Below are positions 13,546 through 25,584 of a DNA stretch of 64,000 bases, piece by piece (within the stretch, counting starts at the first letter, position 1; each line of letters begins with the position of its first letter). The notes under the pieces were generated by a model, which saw only the letters and a program-made list of their open reading frames with translations, had not been told where the DNA came from and made no database searches. The position numbers and the translations under genes are program-made. Source of the DNA: Cryphonectria parasitica EP155 (Eukaryota > Ascomycota > Sordariomycetes > Diaporthales > Cryphonectriaceae); contig NW_024468914.1 of the NCBI RefSeq assembly GCF_011745365.1, positions 3,436,228 to 3,500,227 on the forward strand. The letters run 5' to 3'.

Positions 13546-15747
13546 GGACAAAGGATCCACCGCCTCCGTTGTGCCCACTGACGCTCCTGTGACCGTGACG
13601 AACAGCACGTCTTGCGCAATACTTGTCGTGCATCGTACTTTTAGAGAGACTCGTTGGTATCTCGGCTTCGTGATAGGTCAGCCAGCCTCTTTCTTCTGCC
13701 TGGGCTCCACTCTTTACATACTATGGTACTCACAATGGCCCCCCCCTGTAATTTTCCTCGCTTCTCTGGTTCTCTGGCGCGTTACCTGGCCATTCCTATC
13801 ATCGGAGATGGTGGGCTGACGACTATGCCCTCGCGTATCGCTCAAGGTGGTCCGAGGTGGCTGAGCGGAGAGTATTCCGCCTTCTATTTTTTATTTCTTT
13901 TTCCTCCTCTGTATCACACACACACACAAACCATTTTTGGTTCTTGGTCAGCAACAAGTCATCTCATCTACAAATACGTGCGGTTATTCCAAATAGGTAC
14001 TTTTCTTTCTGAACTCTCGCAAGATTACTAAACTAACAAAGACACACGGCCCTCCCCTTCCCTCCCTGGTTTATCAGCAACAATGCTAGGGTTATAACCA
14101 CAGGGATCAATGGCCACGCCTCGATACGACCTCCTGAATAAGGTTGAGGCTCTTGGCTCTTGGCCACCACTCGCCCCGTTAGGATGATCCCGGAAAGAGA
14201 GGGTTCTGAGGCGTGTGTCTTGCTGGGACCCATCTTCACGATGCTGACGGCCCGCAAATCTGGCTCCACTTTCAAGGACCCATATCTTTTTTTTTCTTTT
14301 CTTTTCTTCTTTTTTTCTCTTTCCTTCCTCTCGTCTCGCCTCGTCTTTTCTGTCTTGGTGTTCTATGTACTACCACTAGCGGCCAAGACGAATAGTGCCA
14401 TCGCTTGAACGCTTAACCTGTGTGCCGTGCCATTTCTCGGCCGGATCCCGTTGCCGACCGAAAAAACGCCTCCTTTTTCCTGACTAACAGACTAACAGAC
14501 CCTCATCGCCGCCACTGACGATGGCGCATACTTTAAATCGTGATATGGGGTCGCCGTTGGCTACAACGGTCTTGACAACACCGACACCACAACGACGACG
14601 ACGACGACGACGACGACAACAACAATCGCGACAATAATGGTGTGAAGAATGATGACAAAGTTTGAAGATAAGGCTAAATGGAATAGATGGTGTGTAGGCC
14701 AGTAACTCTAATCCATCCTCTTCCCACATACATCTCTAGCTCGCTCACAAGGTGGTGTGGCTCGTGATGGGAACTTCCTTGGGCCTTTCAAAGACAAGCT
14801 GCTTCCCAAGCAGGAGATAATGAGAGACTAGTCATGTACGTACTACTCTGGAGAACTATGCGGGCGATGACTCTTGGAAAACAAGTGACAGTGACATCAG
14901 AACACGGGGCGCAAACGCTCACAGCCCTCTTTGTGTGTCCACATCTCGAGGGGTGCTCCCCTTTCCTTTCCTGTCTCCTCGAACCGCATTCTTCGCTTCG
15001 AAGGATCCACAGCACTGGTCCCACAGCCCTGGGAGACCCACGGTGTGTGTCGGCGTCTAGGATACTTGCTCTATTCGTTGCGGTGGGTAGGTCTTCATGG
15101 TCAATGTACCCATAGTATTTTGGGACAGGAGTGCGTGCTATAGGCTGGCAGGTGTGGCTTTTCAGTGTACATGGGATGACTACCCGCTGTGAGTGTGCCG
15201 TCGATGTACATGGAAATACTCCGTCACTTACTACGTACTCTCACACACACTTTCTCACTCTCTCTCTACACAGATTTGTCGGCGAGCTGACCTCGTATCT
15301 TACCCTCCTGAGGTGGGTCAATGTGTGTTCTTGAGAGGGTATCCCTCTTGATCCATCCATGCAAGCTTCGAGTTTGTATGTTCTGTTTTTGTAGAAGATG
15401 GCTTGACAACAAAACTGGATTACCATCCGCCCCTCCCCTCCTTCTTCTTTCTTTGCTCATCATGTTTCTCCCCATCTGGTAGGGCTGAGTTTCTTCTTGT
15501 CTGTCTGTCTGTCGTTCTCATCATAGTTGCCACTCGTTCGTTCGTGTTTCCCAGACATTCGCTCCATCTTTCCCCAGACACTCGCTACCCAGACACATTA
15601 AATCATTTTCTCTAATTTTTCCCCCTCCTCGATTTTTCTTTTTTTGATAATTCTTTATACTATTATTGTTCAAGAAAGGACACTGTCTGGTAAAAAAAAA
15701 AAGATAATACCTGATGAGGTAATCGACAAGCCTCAGGGACAAGCAAG
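10823..15747. other. 4.9-kb gene-free region upstream of the alpha-glucan synthase gene
   Basis: I find no supportable protein gene or RNA gene. The open frames are at most about 120 codons, overlap on both strands and are dominated by simple-sequence translations. The stretch holds a GA microsatellite (13504-13540), a poly-A run (about 13410-13426), an ACG/CGA-type trinucleotide repeat (about 14592-14620) and CT-rich patches close to the downstream start (15420-15660). The pyrimidine-rich last 300 bp looks like a fungal core promoter and leader. The remainder may be an extended regulatory region or may hold a non-coding transcript. Confidence 0.45.
13504..13540. repeat. GA dinucleotide microsatellite
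   Basis: About 18 uninterrupted GA units in the gene-free region upstream of the alpha-glucan synthase gene. Confidence 0.9.
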
Positions 15748-18700
15748 ATGTTCGTCCCCCAGAGGTTCACCCTCCTGCTTCTTGTCCTCAGCAGGTTTTC
15801 CCTCCCATGCTGGGCTCTGAGGTACTACCCAGAGTTTGTCGACTACAACCTCAACCAGAACGAGAACACCACCAACCCCCTCGAGTACTCTGGAAAATGG
15901 GAGGACCACACGTTCCACGCGTCTCCAGATAACTGGCGGTTCCCCTTCTACACCCTCTTCCTGGACCGGTTCGTCAACGGCGACCCAACCAACGACAATG
16001 CCAACGACACGGTCTTTGAGCAGGAGGTAATGGGCACGCAGCTTCGGTTCGGCGGTGACATTCAGGGCCTGGCGGACAGCCTGGATTATATCCAGGGCTT
16101 TGGTATCAAAGGCCTCTATGTTGCTGGGTCGCCGTTTATCAATCAGCCTTGGGGGTCGGATGCGTACTCGCCTCTAGACCATACGCTTCTTGACTTGCAC
16201 TTTGGAAATATCACCGCGTGGCGGGCTGCTATCGACGAGATCCATAAGCGTGGCATGTAAGTATTCATTCTTTGGAGAGAGATGTTATTACTACTCTTCT
16301 AGGCAACCGAGATGAAAGCTTCACATGATGCTAATCCATTACCTATCACTTCATCATCTAGGTATATCATTCTTGACAATACTGTGGCCACCATGGGCGA
16401 TCTGGTCGGCTTCAAGGGCTACCTCAACAAATCCGCACCCTTTGTCCCCGAGCACGAGCACGAGGCCCTGTGGAAGGCTTCCAACGGCCGACGTTACCAC
16501 GACTTCGACTTCGGCACCACCTTCAACTCCACCTGCGTGGACTTCCCGCGCCTCTTCTGGGACAACGGCTCCGACGTGCAGGAGTCCGTGTACGAGACCT
16601 TCGGAGGCTGCTACGACGGCGACTTTGACCAGTTCGGCGACACCGAGGCCTTTGGTGTGTATGCCGACTACAGACGACAGCTGACCAAGTTCGCATCCGT
16701 GCAGGACAGGCTGCGCGAGTGGGTGCCCGATGTGAGGGAGAGGCTGGAGCGCTTCTCTTGTCTGACGATCCAGATGCTGGATATCGATGGGTTCCGGTAT
16801 GACAAGGCGACGCAGGTCACGGTGGATGCCGAGGGCGATTTCTCGTCCAAGATGCGTGAGTGCGCGCGCGAGGTCAACAAGACGAATTTCTTTATTCCTG
16901 GAGAGATTACTGGTGGTAATACTTTTGGGGCCGTCTATGTTGGTAAGTCAATGTGTTTTGATACATACTTTTGTTTCAAGGGTCGAGAATCTCCTTTTTG
17001 TTGGTCTTCCATTCGCTGATTCCTCTGTTCCCTCTTCACAGGCCGTGGTCGTCAGCCAGCTCAATACCTTGACAGCATCGAGACAGCAGCCAACATGACC
17101 AACGCCACCGCCTCAGGCCAGGACATCTTCATCCGGGATGAAGGACAGAATGCTCTGGACGCTGCAGCGTTCCACTACTCCATCTATCGCAACCTTCTCC
17201 GGTTTCTGGGCATGGACGGTGACATGACGGCCGCCTATGATCTTGACATTGACTTCGTCGAGGCCTGGAACACGATCATGCTCACCAACGACATGTTGAA
17301 CGCCGAGACGGGCGAGTTTGATCCTCGACACATGTTTGGGGCGTCGAACCAGGACGTGTTCCGGTGGCCTTCCATCTCGTATGGTGTGGAACGTAACCTC
17401 CTTGGTCTGGTAAGTAATCTCATCACAAACATTTACAGACAGACTTGAGATGACCACTTTTTTTTCTTTTTACTTCTTGCTAACCAGTTCCTATTAGTAC
17501 ATCACCACCCTTCACATGCCTGGAATCCCTCTCCTTCTCTGGGGAGAAGAGCAGGCCTTCTACGTGCTCGACAACACAGCTGCCAACTACATGTTCGGCC
17601 GTCAGCCCATCGCCTCGGGCCCAGCCTGGCAGGCCCACGGGTGCTATTCCCTCCTCCCCGCCACTCTCTACTTCGACATGCCTCTCAACGCCTCTCTCTA
17701 TGGCTGCAGAGATGACACCGTCTCGTACGACCATCGTGACCCCAGCCACCCAATCCGTAACGTTATCAAGCACATGTACCACATGCGCGAGAATTATCCC
17801 GTCCTGCAGGACGGCTTCTACCTGCGCGAGCTGTCCAAGTCTACCGAGGAGATCTATCTGCCTGGTTCCTCAGGCGTGGGCACCGAGACGGGCCTGTGGT
17901 CGACGATGCGAAATCAGTTTCTGGGGATCCAGGATCTTGGGGATGATACCGCCCCCGTCTGGCTCGTGTACCACAACCGCAACGAGTCATACACCTACAG
18001 CTTCAACTGCAGTGATAACGACACGGCGCTCATCAGTCCCTATGACGAAGGGACAACGGTCAAGAATCTCTTCTTTCCGCACGAGGAGCTGAACCTGACG
18101 GCATCCAACGTGAAGCTGGGCATCAACGGGTCGACAGAGTACAACGGTTGTTACGACAGCCTCACCCTGGACCGATTCGAGTTCCGTGCTTATGTGCCCC
18201 TGGAAGACTGGGTGCCTCCGCCGCCTATGATCACCAAGTTTGAGCCTGGCCACGACACGAGGATCTATTCTACAGAAGAGAGCACCACGGTGGCCATCAG
18301 CCTGCACTTCAACACGGATATGGAGTGCGATGCCCTGACGCAGGCCATCAACTTCACCTCCAACACGCAGTTTGGGCTGACCCCCTCCATCGATAACTCT
18401 ACTGTGTCGTGTGGTGCCGTGACGGACTCGCAACCAGATTATACAGGCATCATCGCCTCGGCATGGGCATGGTCTGCCAATGTGACCAACCTCGCGCCTG
18501 GAATCCACCAGATCGCCGTGAGCAACGCAACCACCGCAGACGGAGGCTCGTACACAAACGCCGTCGACCGCTTTCTCCTGCGCGTGGGGGACACAGCCAA
18601 CCCTCTTGTTTTCCCCACCACGGCAAACTACTCCAGCACCCTCCTCAACCGCACAACAGACGGCAGCAACGACTTGACCTTGACCCACAGCGCCCCTGGC

Positions 18701-21700
18701 GCCAGCTGGTTCCGCTACACGACCAACTGGGGCTCGACCTACAGCAGCTGGATGCGCTACGAGGACAAGAGCACCATCAGCGAGTTGGCATGGAACGGCA
18801 CTTCAGCCCAGGCCTGGAAGGGCACCCATGTCATCGTCCAGTACTGGAGCCAGCTCCTGGGCAGCAGCAGCTACGTGGTGCACGCCGACCTCGACTACAA
18901 TGGCAAGGAGAGACGGTTCCCTCACCTGTGGGCGTCGGGCCCCTTCAACCAGTACGGCTACGACGCGGGTCTCGACAACACCATCGAGCACACGGCCGAG
19001 TCGCTCTGGGAGTGGCACTACATGGACGAGTGGCCTGCGTATTTCCAGGTCAGCGTGTGGGGGATGAACCCGGACAGCCAGCCCGATCAGAGCTTTATCT
19101 TTGGTGACGTGGATTACGATGGTGTGCTGGACCGCATGCCTCCCTCGTCGCTGACCGAGACGGATATCAATATCACGGCGTACCCGCCCAAACCGCACTT
19201 GGCATATCGGCTGGTGATCCAGGACTCGACGCTGAAGTATGGCATCGTCCCTGTGGGGAACATGTGGCTCCAGCTGATCCTGTACGTGCTGCTGTGGATT
19301 GTGCCAGTTCTCTCGGCAATGGTAGTCGTGCACGCCTTCAGGAAGTCGTTCTACAAGATCAAGTTCAACGAGGTGGGCGTGGGCCAGGGCTCAACCGTTG
19401 CCCTGCTCGCCCAGAAGGCCAAGAGCGCGCTTCACCTGGGCGGTGAGAAATACCAGAGCATTTCCGCCGCCTCGAAGACCCTCGTCGTCCCAGGAGCTGC
19501 TGGTCGTGTTGTCGCAGCAGGTGCAGGGGCAAGCACGCGCAGAAAAGTGCTCATCGCGACCATGGAGTACAACATTGACGACTGGAACATCAAGATCAAG
19601 ATCGGCGGGCTGGGCGTTATGGCGCAGCTCATGGGCACGGCGCTGCGGCACCAGGACCTGGTCTGGGTGGTGCCTTGTGTGGGCGGGATCGAGTATCCTG
19701 TCGACACGCCTGCTGAGCCCATGTTTGTGAAGATTATGGGCCAGTTCTATGAGGTGCAGGTGCAGTATCACAAGCTGGAGAATATTACCTTTGTGCTGCT
19801 GGATGCGCCCGTGTTCCGGAAGCAGACCAAGGCAGAGCCGTATCCTCCTCGAATGGACGATATGGAGAGTGCTGTGTATTACTCTGCATGGTGAGTAACT
19901 TGTCTCGCTCTCTGTCTCTTAAAGAGATGCGAAGTAGGTCATATGGTTCTTTGCTGACAGTTTGGAACAGGAACCAGTGTATTGCAGAGACGATGAAGCG
20001 TTTCCCTGTCGATTTGTATCACATCAACGATTACCACGGTGCCTGCGCTCCGTTATACCTCCTCCCCAAGACCATCCCTTGTGCACTATCTCTTCACAAC
20101 GCAGAGTTCCAGGGCATGTGGCCTATGAGAACACCTGAGGAATGCAAGGAGGTGTGCGAGGTGTATAACCTTCCCGAGCAGGTTGTGAAAGACTATGTTC
20201 AGTTTGGTTCCGGTAAGCTGAACTTGACTACTAACTATTTTTGTGGAATCCTAAGACAGTCTCTCTCTAATTATTGGAATATAGTTTTCAACCTTCTTCA
20301 TGCTGGTGCAAGCTACCTGCGCATCCACCAGCAGGGCTTTGGAGCGGTCGGTGTCTCCAGGAAATACGGTGATCGATCTTTTGCGCGGTACCCCATCTTC
20401 TGGGGATTGTCCAAGGTCGGACAACTGCCCAATCCTGATCCCACGGTAAGTTGCGAAACCACGCTTCAAGCTACTCCCCTCTCATTTCAATGATTCTTTA
20501 TTCCTTTCTTTTTTTTTTATATATCAAAACTTCATACTAATTACAATAATCCCCCAAATTATAGGACACTGGCGAGTGGAGTGCCGACGCCCTAGTTACC
20601 GAGAAGCCCACCATCGACCAGGACTTCGAGGCCGGCCGAATTGAGCTCAAGCGCCAGGCCCAGGAGTGGGCTGGTCTGGAGCAAAACCCCAGGGCCGAGT
20701 TGTTTGTCTTTGTGGGCCGATGGAGTCTGCAGAAGGGTGTCGACTTGATTGCGGATATCTTTCCCTGGGTGCTGGAGCAGTATCCTCAGACCCAAGTGAT
20801 TGTGAGTTATTCTCTCTCGTTGTTTCTGTCTCTTCTTCTTTTGATTTGTAGTAAAAGACATGGAAAGCTAACCAGACCATCAGTGCATCGGCCCTGTCAT
20901 CGATCTCTATGGTCGATTTGCCGCCCTGAAACTGGCCAAGCTGATGGATAAATATCCCGGCCGCGTCTTCAGCAAGCCCGAGTTCACTGCCCTCCCGCCT
21001 TACATCTTCAGTGGTGCTGAGTTTGCCCTGATCCCATCTCGAGATGAGCCCTTTGGCCTGGTGGCTGTTGAGTTTGGCCGCAAGGGTGCTCTGGGTGTTG
21101 GCGCGCGGGTGGGTGGTCTGGGCCAGATGCCAGGCTGGTGGTATACCGTGGAGAGTACCAAGGTATGTTCATATACTTATGCGGAGCACTTGTTTGCATG
21201 AAACTCCTCATGAAAGCTCATACTGACAATCAACTTTTCCAGGCCTCTCACCTTCTCCATCAGTTCAAAAACGCCATCGTGGCCGCCCTCAAGACCGATA
21301 CCGAGACCAGAGCTATGATGCGTGCCTACTCTGCAAAACAGAGATTCCCCGTGGCACAGTGGCTTGACAAGCTCGAGACTCTCCAAAACTCGGTCATCAA
21401 AGTCCACGACAAGACGGCCCAGAAGGCCGCCAGGAAAGGCGCCGGGTTCATGGCCAGCACCAAGAACCTGCTCAGCCTCAGCCCCAGCCCGAGCAAAGAG
21501 AATCTGGACACTGCCACCGAGCTCCAGCTGCGCGACCAGAGGCCTGCGTGGATGCTGTCCATCACCGACCTGGGCGATAATTCGACGATTCACGACCCCT
21601 CCCGTATCAGTACAGCGTTCAACTCACCGGCAGCCTCGAGGCCTGGAACACCTGGTTTTGAAGACTGGGGATCCCGTCCAGACTCGCCGTCCATGCAGTC

Positions 21701-23669
21701 CTTATCCTTCTCGCGGCCTTTTGGCGGCCACGCGAGAATCGAGTCTGTCCAGAGCATAGCGACCATGGCGAGCCTGCCTCTCCCGCTGCCCAACTCACCT
21801 TTTGTCATGCAGCATAACAATGCCAGCCGCGCGTCCATGCTCAGCCTGGACGAGGTTGTCGGCGAGCGTCAGGACTACAAGCTGCAGAAGGTCGACCCCT
21901 TCTTCACTGACAAGGATGGTAGCTTTTATGCCGCCTTTGAGCGCAAGCTGGCCTCGCTCGATGCCTCCAACTCGGCGTCTGAGCTGTGCATCGAGGACTT
22001 CTTGATGCGCTCCGAGAAGGAGTGGTTCAACGAGTACCGCGACGTGAGGCTCGGTCGTGGTCGTGGACGGTCCTCGTCGCCAGCAGGGAGGGATCGCTCC
22101 AGAGGGCGGTCCACAAGCCGGTACGAAAGATCAAGGTCTCGTCAGAGGGCGACGCTGGGTCTGTCCATGGTGGGCGCTGGCGGCACCACTACAAGCAACC
22201 GCTCATCCCAGCTGCGCAATGCCTCGTCGCCCTCGAGACGATCCGTTGACGTCACCTCTCCTGATGGTTCCTTGGAGGAGAGCAGCAGCAGCACCGTTGT
22301 GGGAAGAGACTCTGGCTACGACGCCTTTGAGATCCCCAAGGACTACATCCCCCCGACGGGTCTGAAGAAATACCTTCAGTACCAGCTGGGCGAGTGGCCC
22401 GTCTACGCCATCCTCCTCGCCGCCTCGCAGGTCATTGCCTCCAACTCGTACCAGGTCACTCTTCTCACGGGCTCTGTGGGCCAGCCTGCCTCGAAACTGT
22501 ACACCGTGGCCAGCATCTATCTCGCCTCCACCATCGTGTGGTATGTCCTCTCGCGCACGGTTCCCCTGCTGTACCCTCTCGCCATCCCCTTCATCTTCTA
22601 TGGCGCGGCCTTTTTCGTCCTCGGCTTCTCTCCCTTGGCCACCGATTCCACTACGCAGGGCTGGGTCCAGAACGTCGCCACGGGCCTGTACGCCTTCGCT
22701 TCGTCCTCCGGCGGCATCACCTTTGCCTTTAATTTCGGCACCGATGGAGGGTCTACCATCTCCTCTTGGATTATGCGCCTTGCTCTCATCCAGGGCGTCA
22801 GCCAGCTTTATACCATCGGCCTCTGGGCCTGGGGCTCCGCCGTCTCTACGGCCGCAGCCGACGGAGACTCCGAGTCCATCGCCAACAGCCCTGTCCTCCT
22901 CGCTGTCTGCCTCCCCATTGCCTTCCTTCTCTGGGCGATTGGTACGATCCTCTACCTTGGCCTCCCAGATTTCTACCGCGAGACGCCAGGTCCCGTCCCT
23001 CAGCTGTGGAAGACGCTGCTCCGCCGCAAGACCATCGCCTGGTATCTTCTGGCCGTCGTCATACAAAACTACTTCCTCAGCGCTGTGTATGGCCGCAACT
23101 GGTTCTTCCTCTTCTCCTCTTCCGCGCTGCCTATCTGGGGCGCCGTCCTGCTTGCCCTGGGTTTCTTTGTCTTCATGTGGGCCATCCTCCTCTTCATACT
23201 CGCTCGCCTGAGCCGTGGCCACCCTTGGCTGTTTCCCATGTTCGCCGTCGGCCTTGGTGCGCCTCGCTGGGCACAAACCTTCTGGGGCATCTCCCGCATC
23301 GGTCTCTGGCTGCCCTGGGCCGGGTCCGCCCTCGCCTCCGCAGTTGTGTCTCGTCTGCTCTGGCTGTGGCTCGGCTTGTTGGATGGCATCCAGGGCGCGG
23401 GCATTGGCATGATTCTCATGTTGACACTCACACGTGTCCACGTCGCCGCTGCCATCGTCGGGGCGCAGGTTCTGGGGTCCATTGCGACCATTGCGGCGCG
23501 GGCGAGTGCGCCTGATAAGCTAGGGCCTGGGCCTGTGTTCCCGGATCTCTCCAAGGGAGCGGGTGCGGTGGTGGGGAGTGCTTGGTTTTGGGTGGTGCTC
23601 GGTCTGAATTTGGGCATTTGCTTTGGGTATTTCAAGTTCTTCCGCAAGGAGCAGGTTAGTAAACCTTGA
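15748..23669 (+). CDS. ags1: alpha-1,3-glucan synthase
   Basis: Multidomain plasma-membrane enzyme that makes cell-wall alpha-1,3-glucan. Nine exons, 15748..16256, 16362..16942, 17042..17409, 17498..19890, 19971..20212, 20285..20445, 20565..20801, 20884..21162 and 21243..23669, give 2398 aa, the usual length of the family. A signal peptide (1-24) leads into an extracellular GH13 domain with region II GFRYD (nucleophile D317) and FIPGE (E351). A TM segment lies at about 1077-1100. The cytosolic GT5 domain starts near 1170 with IGGLG (1189-1192) and holds [14 protein letters not shown] near 1550. A Ser/Arg-rich linker follows, then a multi-TM C-terminal domain (about 1970-2385) presumed to export the polymer. 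Every junction keeps phase and meets conserved sequence on both sides. The last codons VSKP read past a weak GTTAGT donor-like sequence, and this end agrees with family members ending in SKP. Catalytic motifs are intact, so the gene looks functional. Confidence 0.95.
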
Positions 23670-25584
23670 TACGGTTTGCTTTTTATGGTGTTCTTTTTTT
23701 GCTTTGTTTGCTGCTTGGGAATTATACATACATTACATTCTATACACTACATTAGAAAGAGAGTGTTTCAGAACAAAGGATTTGGGGATGGGATATATAC
23801 TAGTATAGAGATGATACACACTATAGCGATCTTGATTCTTTTTGATAATGTTAATTCCTCAACACTGAAGAATGACTTCACAACCCTTGGTCCTCTTAAG
23901 TGACTGTGTCGCTATGCTTATCTGAGTACTGCCGAACTAGGACAGGGAGGTCCTATCTTGGAGTGACTTCACAAGGGGAGCGCAGGGTGGTTCTTCATGC
24001 AGGCTCACCACTGCCTTGCATGCCTTGCAGTATCATCACAACTGAGAATTTGATTCTTATACATAACAACTTTTCTAACAGGGGACGAAGGAAGAAAGAA
24101 AGGAGGCTGCTGAGATTGCGAATACGCAAAAGCAGGGAATAATCCAGACACAGACAAACAAGTTGCCATACCTAGATTGTATATGGTGATATTCAATCTA
24201 CTTATTACATGATGCTACCCTATTCTTCAGAGCTGTCTCCTGAATCCCTGCCGTAGATGATTGCAGTTGCTCTCACCTGCTCCGAGTCCCACAAATCCGC
24301 ACGAGGGAGACTGATCTGGTGCACAACATTTTCTTCTCCCTTTTGTCTCAGTAAAATTGGGAATAGTTATAGGAAATGACTCTGATCACTTGGCCCTCCG
24401 AAAAGTGCTCACTCTTCTTTCCTTTCCCTCCTTGTAAAGCACCGGTGACTCTCACGGCACGAATACATTTTGAGCAAAGCCCGGCTGTGGGCTGACCTGC
24501 CCTCGCACAGGTACCCTTGCGACAGTCTCAGCAGCGAGGCGAACCACGTGTGCAATGTCTTGTTCCATCCACCCTCCACCATTTCCCGAGGCGGGTGCGA
24601 CTTGAGTGGTCAGCGTCTGGGTGGCTAAGTGTACAGACCCAATTTGCCGGTGTGTTGCCAGGTCTTACTGCTGGACGCGACATGGCTTGCCAAACCCTGC
24701 TTGCTTGTGGCTGACTGGGAGTGAAAGAAAGACTCGGCATCTGAGGGTCGAGGACGTATCGTTACTCTTGGTGTTGTTGGGCGTTCTATCACTCTGCCCT
24801 CAGTCTTATGTATCATATTACCTCGCAACAGCATATCATTCGATGTAGTGTTTTATTGAATCATAAAAGGAAGAAGCAGAAATTTCGCCTTATCTATATA
24901 TCTGCTGATAATCATCCAATATTACCCGCACAGCCCTGGTGACGCAGAGCAACAAGGCATGCAATGGTAGCATTGCACCAACGTCGGCTATGGCAGTCCG
25001 TGTCACTACTGAACTTTGGTTACTCATCAATGAATGGCTATATCAGCAGTTATAATGCAAATCATATTGCAGCCCGTTTGCCCACCTTGGAAGGAGTAGT
25101 ACCTGATGCAGGATCCCGTCGGACCTTAAACGATGGGTGAACTCATGGAGTTTATTTTTCTGTGCTACGGTACGCTTCCAGCCTCGCCTTCGCTTGACGT
25201 TGAGAGTGAGTGAAATCTGAAAACCAGTTCACCTCATACGAGACATTACTGTCAGAGTTTGAACAATTTTTGGGGCTGAAAGTTTTACTTTCCCCCGTCC
25301 AATATATACTGCCATTTTGTTGGCGAGTGACATTTTGCCAATATCCCTATTTCCTTCTCCCTTTCCTCCTTCAAACCCATATCTGAATGCCGATTACTCA
25401 CAATCTATTCAGTCCTTTTGTTCGTCACTCTCAGCTTCGGCCTTCTTTTCCCTTTCATCTCCTTGTCACTTCGTTCATCTCAGAGGAAACCCTTCCACAA
25501 CAACAACAACAACAACAACAGCAGCATAAGCATACCAACTGCCAACCTCGTGAGCAGGTCTTCGCTCACTTTCAGCATTTCGAG
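23670..25584. other. intergenic region between ags1 and the GH105 gene
   Basis: No ORF longer than about 85 codons and none with a recognisable motif. The sequence is AT-rich after 23700 (presumed ags1 3' UTR). From about 25300 it is pyrimidine-rich with a CAA repeat at 25498-25518, consistent with the leader of the downstream gene. Confidence 0.5.
25498..25518. repeat. CAA trinucleotide repeat in the GH105 5' leader
   Basis: Seven perfect CAA units lie 66 bp upstream of the chosen ATG. The frame is open from an ATG at 25387 and would encode polyglutamine. The signal peptide starting at 25585 argues that the repeat is in the untranslated leader. Confidence 0.75.

Noticed and set aside
13838..13880. 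sequence resembling the 5' end of a Ser/Leu tRNA (GTGGCTGAGCGG)
   Set aside because: No matching acceptor stem or B box downstream within tRNA distance.
22203..23441. 412-codon minus-strand frame opposite the last ags1 exon
   Set aside because: It is antisense to conserved multi-TM coding sequence. Its composition (Gly/Glu/Arg-rich) is the expected mirror of hydrophobic GC-rich codons, and it has no motif.
25387..25584. upstream in-frame ATG of the GH105 gene adding a polyglutamine leader
   Set aside because: It would place the signal peptide internally, and the stretch has 5' leader composition.
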